DNA from: Candidatus Zipacnadia bacterium | Lineage (GTDB): Bacteria; Armatimonadota; Zipacnadia; Zipacnadales; UBA5352 | NCBI GenBank assembly: GCA_029820915.1 | Contig: JALGUI010000060.1 | Location: 1-19,443, forward strand | Length of the DNA stretch: 19,443 nucleotides | Direction of reading: 5' to 3' | Shown here: piece after piece, positions 8,256 to 15,929 of the stretch | Position numbering within the stretch: position 1 is the first letter of the stretch | Layout: every line of letters starts with the position of its first letter | Notes under the pieces: model-generated | The model's input: the letters and a program-made list of their open reading frames with translations, nothing else | What the model was told of the DNA's origin: nothing | The model's database searches: none | Program-made: the position numbers and the translations under genes

Positions 8256-8942
8256 TCACCCCCCGAACCACGGCCTCACCAGCGCCAGCCACCAGTCCTC
8301 GTACAGGAACTGCACGCGGCCGATGAGCAGCGACACGCGCGCCATCACCGTGTTGCCGAAGCCCGCACCGAAGGCCACCATCAGGAAGAAGATGCCGACC
8401 TTCGACGCCACCCCCAGCGCCCCCTTGTGCTCGCGCGAGAAGAAGAAGTAGGCCAGCGTGCACAGCACCCCGACGAAGAGCAGGAGGTTGCTGAATGCCA
8501 TCCACGCGGACGTGTCCCCGTTCGGCCACACCGGCAGCAGCGTGGCGTGGAGCTGCGGCAGAAGCGACATCTGGATGGCCGCCGGGATCGCCAGCCCCGA
8601 GCTGTAGCCCATGACGAACGCGATCGGCCAGCGCGACAGCCAGTCATAGCGCGGGAAGAAGCGGCTGAACATCAGCATCCCCAGCGCGCCGGGGATCAGC
8701 ACCACGTAGTTGGGCCCCGCGAGGTCCACCGCGCCGGGGTCGAGCAGCGGCTGGATCAGGTCGGGCACTACCGCCTCGCGCCAGGTGATCACCACGCCGT
8801 AGCCCGCCGACACGCCCACGAAGACGTGCTCCGCGAACTTGTAGATGGGGTTGTCGCGGTACAGGAAGCTGAAGATCGCCAGCGTCAGAAACGCCGCGAT
8901 CCAGGTCCCGATGATCTGCTCCAGCGGCATTGCCTCAGGCAT
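8256..8942 (-). CDS. Polytopic membrane protein, last gene of the GlmL-like/DUF6754 set
   Basis: This 228-residue protein is highly hydrophobic, with about six membrane segments (near residues 9-28, 36-53, 78-95, 104-125, 145-165 and 175-200). A distinctive stretch is SFLYRDNPIYKFAEHVFVGV (25-44), which looks like a conserved family signature, but I cannot name the family. Two candidate starts exist: ATG 8942 with a weak ribosome site, and a second methionine at residue 5, preceded by TGAGGC. It is separated from the upstream membrane-protein gene by 320 bases holding a hairpin and a sulfatase fragment. By strand, membrane character and position I assign it to the same set. Its function is unknown. 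Confidence 0.8.
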   Translation of the reverse strand: MPEAMPLEQIIGTWIAAFLTLAIFSFLYRDNPIYKFAEHVFVGVSAGYGVVITWREAVVPDLIQPLLDPGAVDLAGPNYVVLIPGALGMLMFSRFFPRYDWLSRWPIAFVMGYSSGLAIPAAIQMSLLPQLHATLLPVWPNGDTSAWMAFSNLLLFVGVLCTLAYFFFSREHKGALGVASKVGIFFLMVAFGAGFGNTVMARVSLLIGRVQFLYEDWWLALVRPWFGG

Positions 8943-8948
8943 GGTCAG

Positions 8949-9140
8949 CTACCAGCTATCAGCCACGAGCAAACGGCATTCGCTGTCGTCCGCCGGTTGG
9001 AGCGACGCCGAGCGCGCGCGCGTGAAGACCGCGGCCCTCCCGGCAAAGCGGTCCAGGTTCGGCGTGCGGCAGTCCTCCGCGGCGTACGCGTCCATGCGGT
9101 CCTGGCGGAGGCTGTCCAGGCAGATCATGACGTAGTTCAT
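8949..9140 (-). pseudogene. Truncated sulfatase/alkaline-phosphatase-superfamily N-terminus
   Basis: From ATG 9140, with GAGAG a few bases upstream, the frame reads MNYVMICLDSLRQDRMDAY and then TPNLDRFAGRAAVFTRARS. This is the typical first 45 residues of bacterial sulfatases: the metal-binding Asp in LDSLR, then TPNLDRFA and FTRA. After about residue 46 (near 9005) the similarity stops and the frame closes at 8949. Full sulfatases have 400-600 residues and a catalytic C/SxPxR motif. None of that is present here, so no activity is expected. It looks like the head of a gene left by a deletion or insertion inside the membrane-protein set. Confidence 0.65.
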
Positions 9141-9210
9141 GCGGCTCTCTCGTGTGCGACTATCGTTCCTCGCCCCCGCCCGGCCGACCGCGGTCACACG
9201 ACCCGCCGGG

Positions 9211-9246
9211 ACGGCATTGTCGGGCAGGATGCCCGACCTACGCGGG
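9211..9246 (+). repeat. Dispersed hairpin element, AGGA-loop family
   Basis: The element reads ACGGCATTG, then stem GTCGGGC, loop AGGAT, stem GCCCGAC, then CTACGCGGG. Relatives with the same skeleton are at 18006-18041 (same strand) and 18854-18890 (opposite strand). It sits just downstream of the gene ending at 9263 on the minus strand. Confidence 0.7.
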
Positions 9247-9262
9247 CGTTGTGAAAGGCCGG

Positions 9263-10102
9263 CTAGCGACGTGCACGATGCCGCCCCGACGCGAAGTAGG
9301 CGATGTTGCCCACGATGACCAGGACGATGATCAGCAGGTGCGCGATGGACTGGGCGGACATGCCCAACGTGCCGAGAGCGTCCTCGCCCGCCAGGCCGAC
9401 CAGCGCCTCGTACTCAGCCGCGCCCTTCAGCCCGTTGACCAGCCCGATGATCTGGTTCGACTGCAGGTAGGGGTAGAAGTCGGTGGCCATGACCGCGGTG
9501 ATGCCCAGCGCGATGTCCTGGTCGTAGCGCTCCTTGGCGAAGGCGATCCATGCGCCCGGGATGTTGCTCGCCGCCAGGTCGATGACCAGGGCGATGTCCC
9601 CGTAGTTGCTGACGCCGTACATAGCCGGCAGGTCACGGGTGCGGCGGCCGTCGGCCGTCGTCGGGTAGACCGTGAGGATGTCCTCACCGATCCCCAGGAT
9701 CACCGCCGAGCCGCCGACCTTGAAGCCCAGGTTGACGTAGTCGGTACCATCCACCGCGCCCAGCTCGTCGCCGACCGTCTGCAGCACGTCATTGGCCAGC
9801 GCCGTGCCCTGCACATTGAGGCTGACGCTGAGCACGCGGAGGTCCTTCTCGAGGGCGTGCCGCACCATGGCCAGCGCCTGCGGGTGCAGCTCGGGCATGC
9901 TCGACGGTCCGTAGTCGATGGCGAACATCACGACGTCGCCGGGCTGGAGGGCCTCGATGTAGTCATAGACCGCCACGGTCGGCGGAGCTGGCTTGCCGAG
10001 CGGCAGCGTGAGCCCGGTGATGATCGGGATGATGACCGCCAACGCGATGCCCATGAAGACCCAGCGGCGGTCGAGGGCGAGCAGGCGGTCCCAGATGTTC
10101 AC
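9263..10102 (-). CDS. Membrane-anchored protein with extracytoplasmic-like domain, two terminal TM helices
   Basis: I start this gene at GTG 10102, which overlaps the upstream stop by four bases (GTGA) and has GGAGG upstream. An open frame reaches further up but that part is a shadow of the previous gene. The 279-residue product has a TM helix near residues 14-36 (WVFMGIALAVIIPIITG), a soluble alpha/beta-looking domain (about 40-245) and a C-terminal TM near 253-272 ending in basic residues. Within the domain, GDIALVIDLAA followed by ITAVMATDFYPYL faintly parallels the FFITACDYTLMGEELY part of the DUF6754-like neighbour, so the two may share a fold. I cannot name a function. Coupled translation implies a complex with the neighbouring membrane proteins. 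Confidence 0.8.
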   Translation of the reverse strand: MNIWDRLLALDRRWVFMGIALAVIIPIITGLTLPLGKPAPPTVAVYDYIEALQPGDVVMFAIDYGPSSMPELHPQALAMVRHALEKDLRVLSVSLNVQGTALANDVLQTVGDELGAVDGTDYVNLGFKVGGSAVILGIGEDILTVYPTTADGRRTRDLPAMYGVSNYGDIALVIDLAASNIPGAWIAFAKERYDQDIALGITAVMATDFYPYLQSNQIIGLVNGLKGAAEYEALVGLAGEDALGTLGMSAQSIAHLLIIVLVIVGNIAYFASGRHRARR

Positions 10103-10767
10103 CGGCCACCGCCCCCTCCGCCGCCCAGGTGCGAGCGCTCGATGCCGAGCAGGACGCGCAGCGCGGTGGCGATGGCGCCCAGCGCCACGCCGAAAATGAT
10201 GCCGCGCTTGCCCGCCACCGTCGGGACATTCATGATCCACTCGGACACATCAGGCATGTTCGCGTGCAGGTACTGGCCGACCGAGGTGTCGCCGAACATC
10301 ACGATCAGCGCGCTGGGCACGCGCCCGAGCATCACGACCACGGCCGCGACCAGCAGCAGCGTCGCCTCGGTGCTGCGCGCGCGGAAGGTCCGGAAGGCCG
10401 CCGACGCGATGAAGAACGCCAGCAGCGAGAACATGGTCGCGTCCAACGGGACCTGGATGTTCTCGAAGACCCAGTAGAACACCGTGCCCGGCTCATGGCC
10501 GAAGCCGATGCCGATCACGCACATGGCGAGGAAGGACAGGATGGTGACGATTGAGTAGGGCCAGTCGCGGCGGCGGCGGCGGATCTTGTCCCAGTGCGTG
10601 CGCAGCAGACTGCCGATGCCCAGCACCAGCGCGAACGCGCCCACGATGCGCACCCACGCCAGCACGTTCTCCAGCGAGCCGTGGAACATCTCGTGAGGCA
10701 CGAAGAACTGCACGGCCATGAACAGGCCGACCAGGAAGGTGATCGCCAACGGGATCTGCAGTCTCAC
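10099..10767 (-). CDS. Six-TM membrane protein of unknown function
   Basis: The chosen start is GTG 10767, with GGAGG six bases upstream. The frame stays open above it, but there it is only repeat DNA. The 222-residue protein shows about six membrane segments: IPLAITFLVGLFMAVQFF, WVRIVGAFALVLGIG, IVTILSFLAMCVIGIGFG, TMFSLLAFFIASAAF, LLLVAAVVVMLG and IIFGVALGAIATALRVLLG. It ends LLGIERSHL followed by a glycine run. A basic loop HWDKIRRRRRDW lies between TM2 and TM3, which suggests that loop is cytoplasmic. Its stop overlaps the next start by four bases. It is separated from the upstream DUF6754-like gene by 259 bases of repeats. No family is recognised. Confidence 0.82.
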   Translation of the reverse strand: MRLQIPLAITFLVGLFMAVQFFVPHEMFHGSLENVLAWVRIVGAFALVLGIGSLLRTHWDKIRRRRRDWPYSIVTILSFLAMCVIGIGFGHEPGTVFYWVFENIQVPLDATMFSLLAFFIASAAFRTFRARSTEATLLLVAAVVVMLGRVPSALIVMFGDTSVGQYLHANMPDVSEWIMNVPTVAGKRGIIFGVALGAIATALRVLLGIERSHLGGGGGGGR

Positions 10768-11026
10768 GGATTGCCTCCGGCAATTGAGCGGCAAGCGGCA
10801 AGCGGCAAGCGACGAGTCATCCGTTCCGTGGTGCGGACGCCCGGAGTTCGCAAGCGAACTCGGTCCGCACGCCGTTCGCGACGGCAGACGGCGAACGGCC
10901 AACGGCGGACAGGCTGGAAGCCCGTCGCACGCCGTTCGCGACGGCAGACGGCGAACGGCCAACGGCGGACAGGCTGGAAGCCCGTCCTACGAACGGCGGA
11001 CGGCAGACGACAACGGCTGATGGCGC
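10768..11026. repeat. Cruciform-like palindrome and perfect 60-bp tandem repeat inside the operon
   Basis: At 10831-10870 outer arms GTGCGGAC / GTCCGCAC enclose the hairpin GAGTTCGC-AA-GCGAACTC (10844-10861). Immediately after, 10866-10925 and 10926-10985 are two identical 60-bp units. Each unit contains CCGTTCGCGACGGCAGACGG and ends with a degenerate hairpin around GGCTGGAAGCC. A partial third start follows at 10986. The nearest parallel outer arms are at 8142-8178. Nothing coding is seen. Confidence 0.85.
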
Positions 11027-12280
11027 TCACGACGCGAACCACTCCACGAAGCGCATGGCGAGATCAGCGACTACCCCGCTCGCCAGCGCCGCGACGGTCG
11101 CCGCCGCCACGCCCACGATCAGGATCGCCGCGATGATCACCTTCGCGATGTCCTGGCCGCGGAGCTGCGCGACCAGCAGCGGCTGGCGCGCCAGGTACGC
11201 GCTCGCCGCGTACAGCTCCTCGCCCATGAGCGTGTAGTCGCAGGCGGTGATGAAGAACGGGAGCTGGGTGTCGGCGTCGGTGCCGGCGATCTGGATGGCG
11301 CCGGTCTGGTTGCCGGTCTCGGCGAGGATCAGCGCCTCGGCGTAGAAGTAGCCCATGTAGAAGCACGCCGCAGGCTGCTCCCGCACCATGATGCCGTCCA
11401 CCGCCGCCACGTAGCCGAACTGGCTGTCGGTCACGAACCAGATGTTCTCCGGCCGGTAGACATCGGGCTTGCCCGCCTCGCTATAGGCCTGGCGGACGAT
11501 CTCGCGCTCGGCGACCATCACCATCGGGTCGTTGCAGGGCACGATGATGTCGGTCTCGTAGGCGGCGGCGCGCCGCGACAGGTGCCCGAGGATCAGCATG
11601 GACGCGATGGTCGCGATGTCGCCGATGCCGCTCAGGCCCGAGACGTAGACCATCGGCTTGCCCATCTCGGTCGCGCGCCCCACCGCATCGTTGACCGCCT
11701 CGAGCCCGGCGATGGGCCGGATGTAGACATCCTCGGCGTGCCCGCGCACGGCGGCGATGGTGAGCAGGACGATGGCGCAGATGGCGACCACCAGCACGAG
11801 GATGTTCGTCCGGTCGCGGTCGAACCACAGGCCCACCGGCTGCACCGGGCCGATGGTGTCGCTCATGACCACGGTCGCACGGCTGTCCTTGACGTTACCG
11901 TCCTCGTCTACGAGGTAGTCGAAGCTGATGCCCTCGGGCGCGTAGACCGCGGCCACCGCCACGTTGTACCCGGGCCAGGGCCATGGCCTGAACTCGTTAG
12001 AGCCTGACTGCGTGCCCTCATCGAGCTGAACATTGGTCAGCAGGCGCAGGGACTCGCCGGCCGGCGCAGCCATGAGTTGGTAGCCCACGAGTTGCACATC
12101 ATCGGGCGGCGGGGCTTCGGGCTCGTCCCACGACACGAGCATCACGATGCCCCGATCGTCCTCGGGGTCGTCGGCGGCTCGCAGGTTGAGGGGCGCGCCG
12201 GGGTCGGCGGCCCAGGCGCAGGCCGACGCCAGCAGTAGCGCCATCACCAGGCCGGTTGTGCGGGCCTCTGGGGCCTTCAT
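11027..12280 (-). CDS. DUF6754-like exported/membrane protein with fibronectin-III-like N-terminal domain
   Basis: The start is ATG 12280, overlapping the upstream stop as ATGA. The 417-residue product has a signal peptide (MALLLASACAWA, cleavage near 24). A beta-rich domain follows at about 27-150 (APLNLRAADDPEDDRG, MLVSWDEPEAPPPDD, VGYQLM), like a fibronectin type III module. Next come a TM helix at about 159-179, a soluble alpha/beta domain (YIRPIAGLEAVNDAVGRATE, then GKPMVYVSGLSGIGDIATIA) and a C-terminal TM at about 381-403. From memory this matches proteins annotated with DUF6754; a profile search would decide. The topology puts the first domain outside and the large domain probably in the cytoplasm. 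Its biochemical role is unknown. Confidence 0.8.
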   Translation of the reverse strand: MKAPEARTTGLVMALLLASACAWAADPGAPLNLRAADDPEDDRGIVMLVSWDEPEAPPPDDVQLVGYQLMAAPAGESLRLLTNVQLDEGTQSGSNEFRPWPWPGYNVAVAAVYAPEGISFDYLVDEDGNVKDSRATVVMSDTIGPVQPVGLWFDRDRTNILVLVVAICAIVLLTIAAVRGHAEDVYIRPIAGLEAVNDAVGRATEMGKPMVYVSGLSGIGDIATIASMLILGHLSRRAAAYETDIIVPCNDPMVMVAEREIVRQAYSEAGKPDVYRPENIWFVTDSQFGYVAAVDGIMVREQPAACFYMGYFYAEALILAETGNQTGAIQIAGTDADTQLPFFITACDYTLMGEELYAASAYLARQPLLVAQLRGQDIAKVIIAAILIVGVAAATVAALASGVVADLAMRFVEWFAS

Positions 12281-13413
12281 TGCACGATGATCTCCAGGTT
12301 CGCCCTCGGGACGGCGACCACCTCACCGGTGTCCTCGAGGCGCACGCGGGCGACGCGCACCTCGGCCTCGGTCGGGATCGCCTCGAGCCGCTCGGGCAGC
12401 TCCGTGATCTCGGCCGGCAGGCCGAAGTGCGGCCGGCGGATCAGCCGCACCGGGCTGCCCACCGCGAGCCCGCCGCCCGCCTGCTCCTCCGCGGCGTCCC
12501 ACGTGGCGCCGGGCTCCGGGACGATGACCTCGGGACGGATGACGCCCGCGCGGATCTGCGTCGCACCGTTGACCGACGCGCGCCGGCCGTCGCGCTCGGC
12601 CAGCAGCTCGAAGGTGCGCCGCCGCATGGGCGTGTCGCCGAAGCCCTCGGTCAGCACGAGGCTGGTGCCCAGGTTCTCCTGGCCCGTGATGGCGACGCCC
12701 AGCGGCGCGCCCAGGAACTCGTCCAGGTCCGTATCGTCGATGGCGCCCGTGACGACGCCGGCCGCTCCTACCTCGGCGGCGGCCTGCAGCGTCTCGAGCG
12801 TCACGCGCCCGCCGCCGACGAGGATGCAGTCCCGGCATGCGTCCTCGATCAGCTCGGCCTGGCACAGCTCGTCCGGCTCCGAGCACAGCATCTTGAGCCG
12901 CCCGTGCGCCTCGCCGCCCACGCCGAGGATGCCCTGCGCCAGCGCCCCGCGCGTCTCGACGACGACCGTCTCGTCGCCCTGCACCACCACTACCGTGGCG
13001 TCGATGTAGGCGTCGATCTCGACGCTGATGGGTCGGCCGCGCACCAGCACCTGCCCGGTCACATCGCTGATGGTCTCGACGGTCCCGGTGATGGGCGCGC
13101 GGGCGATGGAGTGGAAGAGGCCCCAGAAGGCCCTGCTCTCGGCGATGATCTGCCGCGCCTCGACCGGCTCGCCCTCCCCCTCGAGCATCAGGGCCGGCAC
13201 GTCCTCCGGGGTGATCGACAGCTCGTGGGCGACGTTGACGTTGACCACGTTGCCCGGCAGCTCGGTCGAGGCCACGAGCTGCTCGGCCGTGACCTCGTGG
13301 CCGACCTGCACGTGGACATGGCCGGGCAGCGGCAGCCGCCGCACGCGCCGGATGAGCGCGCGCTCGGTGACGCGCAGGCCTGGCGTGTAGCCGTGCGTGG
13401 TCGCAGCGGTCAC
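12277..13413 (-). CDS. Soluble protein with barrel-sandwich-like and KOW-like segments and a four-Cys cluster
   Basis: GTG 13413 overlaps the GlmL-like stop (GTGA) and has GGAGGTGG about eight bases upstream. The 378-residue product has no signal peptide or TM helix. Visible parts: residues 101-137 (RAPITGTVETISDVTGQVLV), which resemble a lipoyl/barrel-sandwich strand pattern without the modified lysine; cysteines at 177, 184, 193 and 196 (C-x6-C-x8-C-x2-C), a possible metal site; the stretch GVAITGQENLGTSLVLTEGF (239-258); and a C-terminal segment from about 316 (VGSPVRLIRRPHFGLPAEI) like a KOW module, which in other proteins binds RNA or ribosomal partners. Position between the ATPase and the DUF6754 gene suggests an adaptor. 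Function is unknown. Confidence 0.75.
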   Translation of the reverse strand: MTAATTHGYTPGLRVTERALIRRVRRLPLPGHVHVQVGHEVTAEQLVASTELPGNVVNVNVAHELSITPEDVPALMLEGEGEPVEARQIIAESRAFWGLFHSIARAPITGTVETISDVTGQVLVRGRPISVEIDAYIDATVVVVQGDETVVVETRGALAQGILGVGGEAHGRLKMLCSEPDELCQAELIEDACRDCILVGGGRVTLETLQAAAEVGAAGVVTGAIDDTDLDEFLGAPLGVAITGQENLGTSLVLTEGFGDTPMRRRTFELLAERDGRRASVNGATQIRAGVIRPEVIVPEPGATWDAAEEQAGGGLAVGSPVRLIRRPHFGLPAEITELPERLEAIPTEAEVRVARVRLEDTGEVVAVPRANLEIIVQ

Positions 13414-15257
13414 GTTGCCACCACCTCCGGGCCGTCGCCGTGCAACGCCTCGTCGGCCTCCGCGTCGTCGGGGTAGGCGTCCAGCGCGCGGTGCCAGCGG
13501 CGGATGGCCTCTATGCGCTCGGCGGCGTCGTCGGGCAGTCGCAGCGGCCGGCCCCGGGCGTCGATGATGAGACCGACCACCCCCCCCTGCACGTCGGCGG
13601 TCACGGTGCGGCCGCGGCCCGCGCCGGCATCGAAGCCACGCGTCGGCTCGATGGTCACCCGGGCGGTCTCCCCCTCGGCCAGCGGCAGCAGCCGCATTTC
13701 ACCGAAGGGAACCGCCATCTCGACGGCGCCGCCGCCGGGCCGCATGGCAACGCGCACGCACCGCGAGCCCGGCCGCCCGCGTCCTGCGGGCGCGATGCAG
13801 GTGCCCAGCGGGATCAGGCAGTCGCGGTAGAAGACCTGGGTCGCCGCCTCCTCGCTGATGGTGGCGAGCACGCCGAGCTGGGGCATCATGAAGATGCTGT
13901 CCACCGCCAGCCGCGTGACGCCCTCGGGCTCGAAGGCGTCGATCATCATCAGCGCCGCCTGCGTGCGGCGCGGGGCGTGTGAGAGCACTCCGCCCGAGCC
14001 GACGATCAGGTCCAGCGCCATCATGTCCACCAGCGACTGCGCGCCCGCGGCCCCGAAGGCGTCGGCGATGTCGCGCTGGCGCTGCACACCCTTGAGCTCG
14101 GTGGCCAGCAGCCGGTGCTGCTCGAAGGCCAGGCGCAGGGCCTCGCGCGCCGCGGCGTGCTCGGCGGCGAGGTCGCCGAGCGTCTGCGGGATGGTGGTGG
14201 GGCGGATCATCTTATTGCGGATGTCATTGCCCAGCCGCCGCGGGTCGGGGCGGATCGCGAGCCAGCGCAGGATGTTCTCCAGGCCCGCCTCGGCGAGCAC
14301 GTTGGAGATGGAGTAGCTCATGCCCAGGTTGGCGCTGACGGTGCGGTTGAAGGTGCCGCCGAAGACGCTGAAGACGTCGGTGGTGGCGCCGCCGATGTCC
14401 ACGCCGACGACGTTGAGACCATCGCGCCGCGCGATGGTCTCGATGAGCGAGCCGACCGCGGCGGGCGTGGGCATGATGTCGGCATCGGTCCAGCCCATCA
14501 GCTTCGGGTAGCCCGGCGCCTGGGCCATGACGTGCTGGAGGAACAGCTCCTGGATCTCGCCGCGCGCGGGCCCCAGCCGCTCCTGCTCCATGGTCGGCCG
14601 CAGGTTGTCCACGACGGTGAGGGCCGCGCTACGCTCGAGCGCCGCTCGGACCGGCTCGCGCGCGTCAACGTTGCCGGCGAAGATCACCGGCAGCTCGTAC
14701 TTCTCCCCCAACCGCGCCTGGGGGTTGGCGGCGGCCACCAGCTCGGCCATCTCGACGACCTTGCGCGTCTCGCCGCCGTCCACGCCGCCGGAGATCAGGA
14801 TCAGGTCGGGGCGCAGCTCGCGCATGCGCTCGATGCGCTCGTAGTCGCGGCGGCCGTCGTCGAGCGCCAGCACGTCCATCACGATGGCGCCGGCGCCCAG
14901 CGCGGCGCGCTGCGCGCTCTCGGCGGTCATCGACCGCACCAGCCCGACCACCATCACCTGCAGCCCGCCCCCCGCGGAGCTCGTGGACACGTAGGCGTCC
15001 ACGCCCTCACCGTCCTGCTGCGGGCGGATGATGGTGCCATCGCGGATGAGGGCGCGGCCCGACAGCTCCTCGACCTCGCGCACGGCGTTCAGCACGCCCG
15101 CGGTGACGTCCTCGTGCGGGGCCTCGACGGTGGTGGGGGCCTCCCCCCGCACCCGCAGCCGATACTCACCGTCCACCGCCTCGATGAGGATGGCCTTGGT
15201 GGTCGTGGAGCCACAGTCCGTGGCCAGGATTGAACGCAGGGCCTGCTCGTCTGCCAA
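13410..15257 (-). CDS. GlmL/MutL-like actin-fold ATPase (glutamate mutase reactivase family)
   Basis: This 615-residue protein belongs to the MutL/GlmL family of acetate/sugar-kinase/Hsp70/actin-fold ATPases. Known members accompany B12-dependent glutamate mutase (GlmS/GlmE). The phosphate-1 motif DCGSTTTKA is at residues 14-22, STSSAGGGLQVMVVGLV at 91-107, LILISGGVDGG at 152-162, the phosphate-2 motif VDIGGATTDVFSV at 286-298, and GSGGVLSHAP further on. The start is uncertain: TTG 15257 puts the ATPase motif where family members have it, though GGGAGG is rather far upstream; other in-frame starts upstream lie in repeat DNA. No mutase subunit is in the window. Instead the gene overlaps a KOW-like gene by four bases, so it may energise or assemble a membrane complex. 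Confidence 0.88.
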   Translation of the reverse strand: MADEQALRSILATDCGSTTTKAILIEAVDGEYRLRVRGEAPTTVEAPHEDVTAGVLNAVREVEELSGRALIRDGTIIRPQQDGEGVDAYVSTSSAGGGLQVMVVGLVRSMTAESAQRAALGAGAIVMDVLALDDGRRDYERIERMRELRPDLILISGGVDGGETRKVVEMAELVAAANPQARLGEKYELPVIFAGNVDAREPVRAALERSAALTVVDNLRPTMEQERLGPARGEIQELFLQHVMAQAPGYPKLMGWTDADIMPTPAAVGSLIETIARRDGLNVVGVDIGGATTDVFSVFGGTFNRTVSANLGMSYSISNVLAEAGLENILRWLAIRPDPRRLGNDIRNKMIRPTTIPQTLGDLAAEHAAAREALRLAFEQHRLLATELKGVQRQRDIADAFGAAGAQSLVDMMALDLIVGSGGVLSHAPRRTQAALMMIDAFEPEGVTRLAVDSIFMMPQLGVLATISEEAATQVFYRDCLIPLGTCIAPAGRGRPGSRCVRVAMRPGGGAVEMAVPFGEMRLLPLAEGETARVTIEPTRGFDAGAGRGRTVTADVQGGVVGLIIDARGRPLRLPDDAAERIEAIRRWHRALDAYPDDAEADEALHGDGPEVVAT

Positions 15258-15634
15258 GGGCGGGTTCCGGCCTCCCGCAGGACCGCGGCTCAGGGGATAC
15301 GCGCGTCGGGAGGAGGTTCGCGCCGCGCGCGAGGGATACCTGCACGCGCGGCACGGATGCCGATGCCGATGCCGTATGCCGTCCGGAGGGCGGCTGTTCA
15401 CAGCCGCCGCCGTGGTCGCTGGCGTCTGCTGTTGCCGTCAGGAGGGGCGGCGCTCCCGCACCGCCCGGCCGTTGCCGTTGTCGTTCATGGAGAGGCCGGC
15501 GTCCGGCGACATGCGGAACGACCGACGGGCAGGAGTGCCCGTCGCACGGAACGACTCACGGCAACGACGCAGCCGCGGCGAGGCCCGGCCCTCCTGCGGC
15601 CACGAGGACTGCCGCCGTCAGACGAGGCGTAGCC
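15258..15634. repeat. Intergenic region with hairpin repeats
   Basis: No gene is seen in these 377 bases. Positions 15441-15466 hold GGAGGGGCGGCG ... CCGCCCGG, related to the repeats at 7701, 7886 and 8071, with the CCGTTGCCGTTGTCG linker after it. Positions 15524-15543 hold GACGGGC-AGGAGT-GCCCGTC, of the AGGA-loop family. No clear promoter for the GlmL-like gene is visible, so that gene may be read through from the upstream operon. Confidence 0.65.
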
Positions 15635-15925
15635 TCATGCGCCATCCTCGCTCGAGAGCCGCTCGGCATCCAGCTCCTCAAGTCGGTCGGTGAGCCAGCG
15701 CAGGTTCTCGCGGTCCTCGATGGCCTCGCGGAAGACGTCGTAGTCAGGGGCGTCGAGCATGACCGAGACCAGCGGGTGAATGAAGGCCAGCGCCTGGCCG
15801 GCCACGAAGGCCAGCGGCTGGATCGACTCGAAGAGGAAGATCGCGGGCGCGCACATGCCGCGCTCGGCGACCTGTCGGGCGAATCTGTCGAGCACCTCGC
15901 GCTGCCGGGCGCTTGCGGGGTCCAT
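15635..15925 (-). CDS. Small conserved-looking protein, possibly membrane-associated
   Basis: The start is ATG 15925, four bases after the upstream stop; the frame above it is a shadow. The 96-residue protein has a basic/acidic helical N-terminus (QREVLDRFARQVAERG). A hydrophobic centre follows (MCAPAIFLFESIQPLAFVAG, then QALAFIHPLVSVML), which could be one or two membrane-associated helices. The C-terminus is an acidic helix (REAIEDRENLRWLTDRLEEL). I recall similar small proteins next to unrelated genes in several uncultured bacterial lineages, but have no name for them. The packing suggests joint expression with the PH-like membrane protein. Confidence 0.7.
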   Translation of the reverse strand: MDPASARQREVLDRFARQVAERGMCAPAIFLFESIQPLAFVAGQALAFIHPLVSVMLDAPDYDVFREAIEDRENLRWLTDRLEELDAERLSSEDGA

Positions 15926-15929
15926 CGGC

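Noticed and set aside
9152..10477. 441-codon plus-strand frame opposite two membrane-protein genes
   Set aside because: Aspartate/arginine/glutamine-rich shadow; the minus frames have TM helices and coupled starts.
10866..10985. CRISPR-like tandem repeat
   Set aside because: Only two adjacent 60-bp units with no spacers and no cas genes; it is a plain tandem duplication.
12256..13476. 406-codon plus-strand frame opposite the KOW-like gene
   Set aside because: The minus-strand gene is locked in by 4-base overlaps at both ends; the plus frame has no motif.
14115..15233. 372-codon plus-strand frame opposite the GlmL-like gene
   Set aside because: The minus strand carries both actin-fold phosphate motifs; the plus frame is a shadow.
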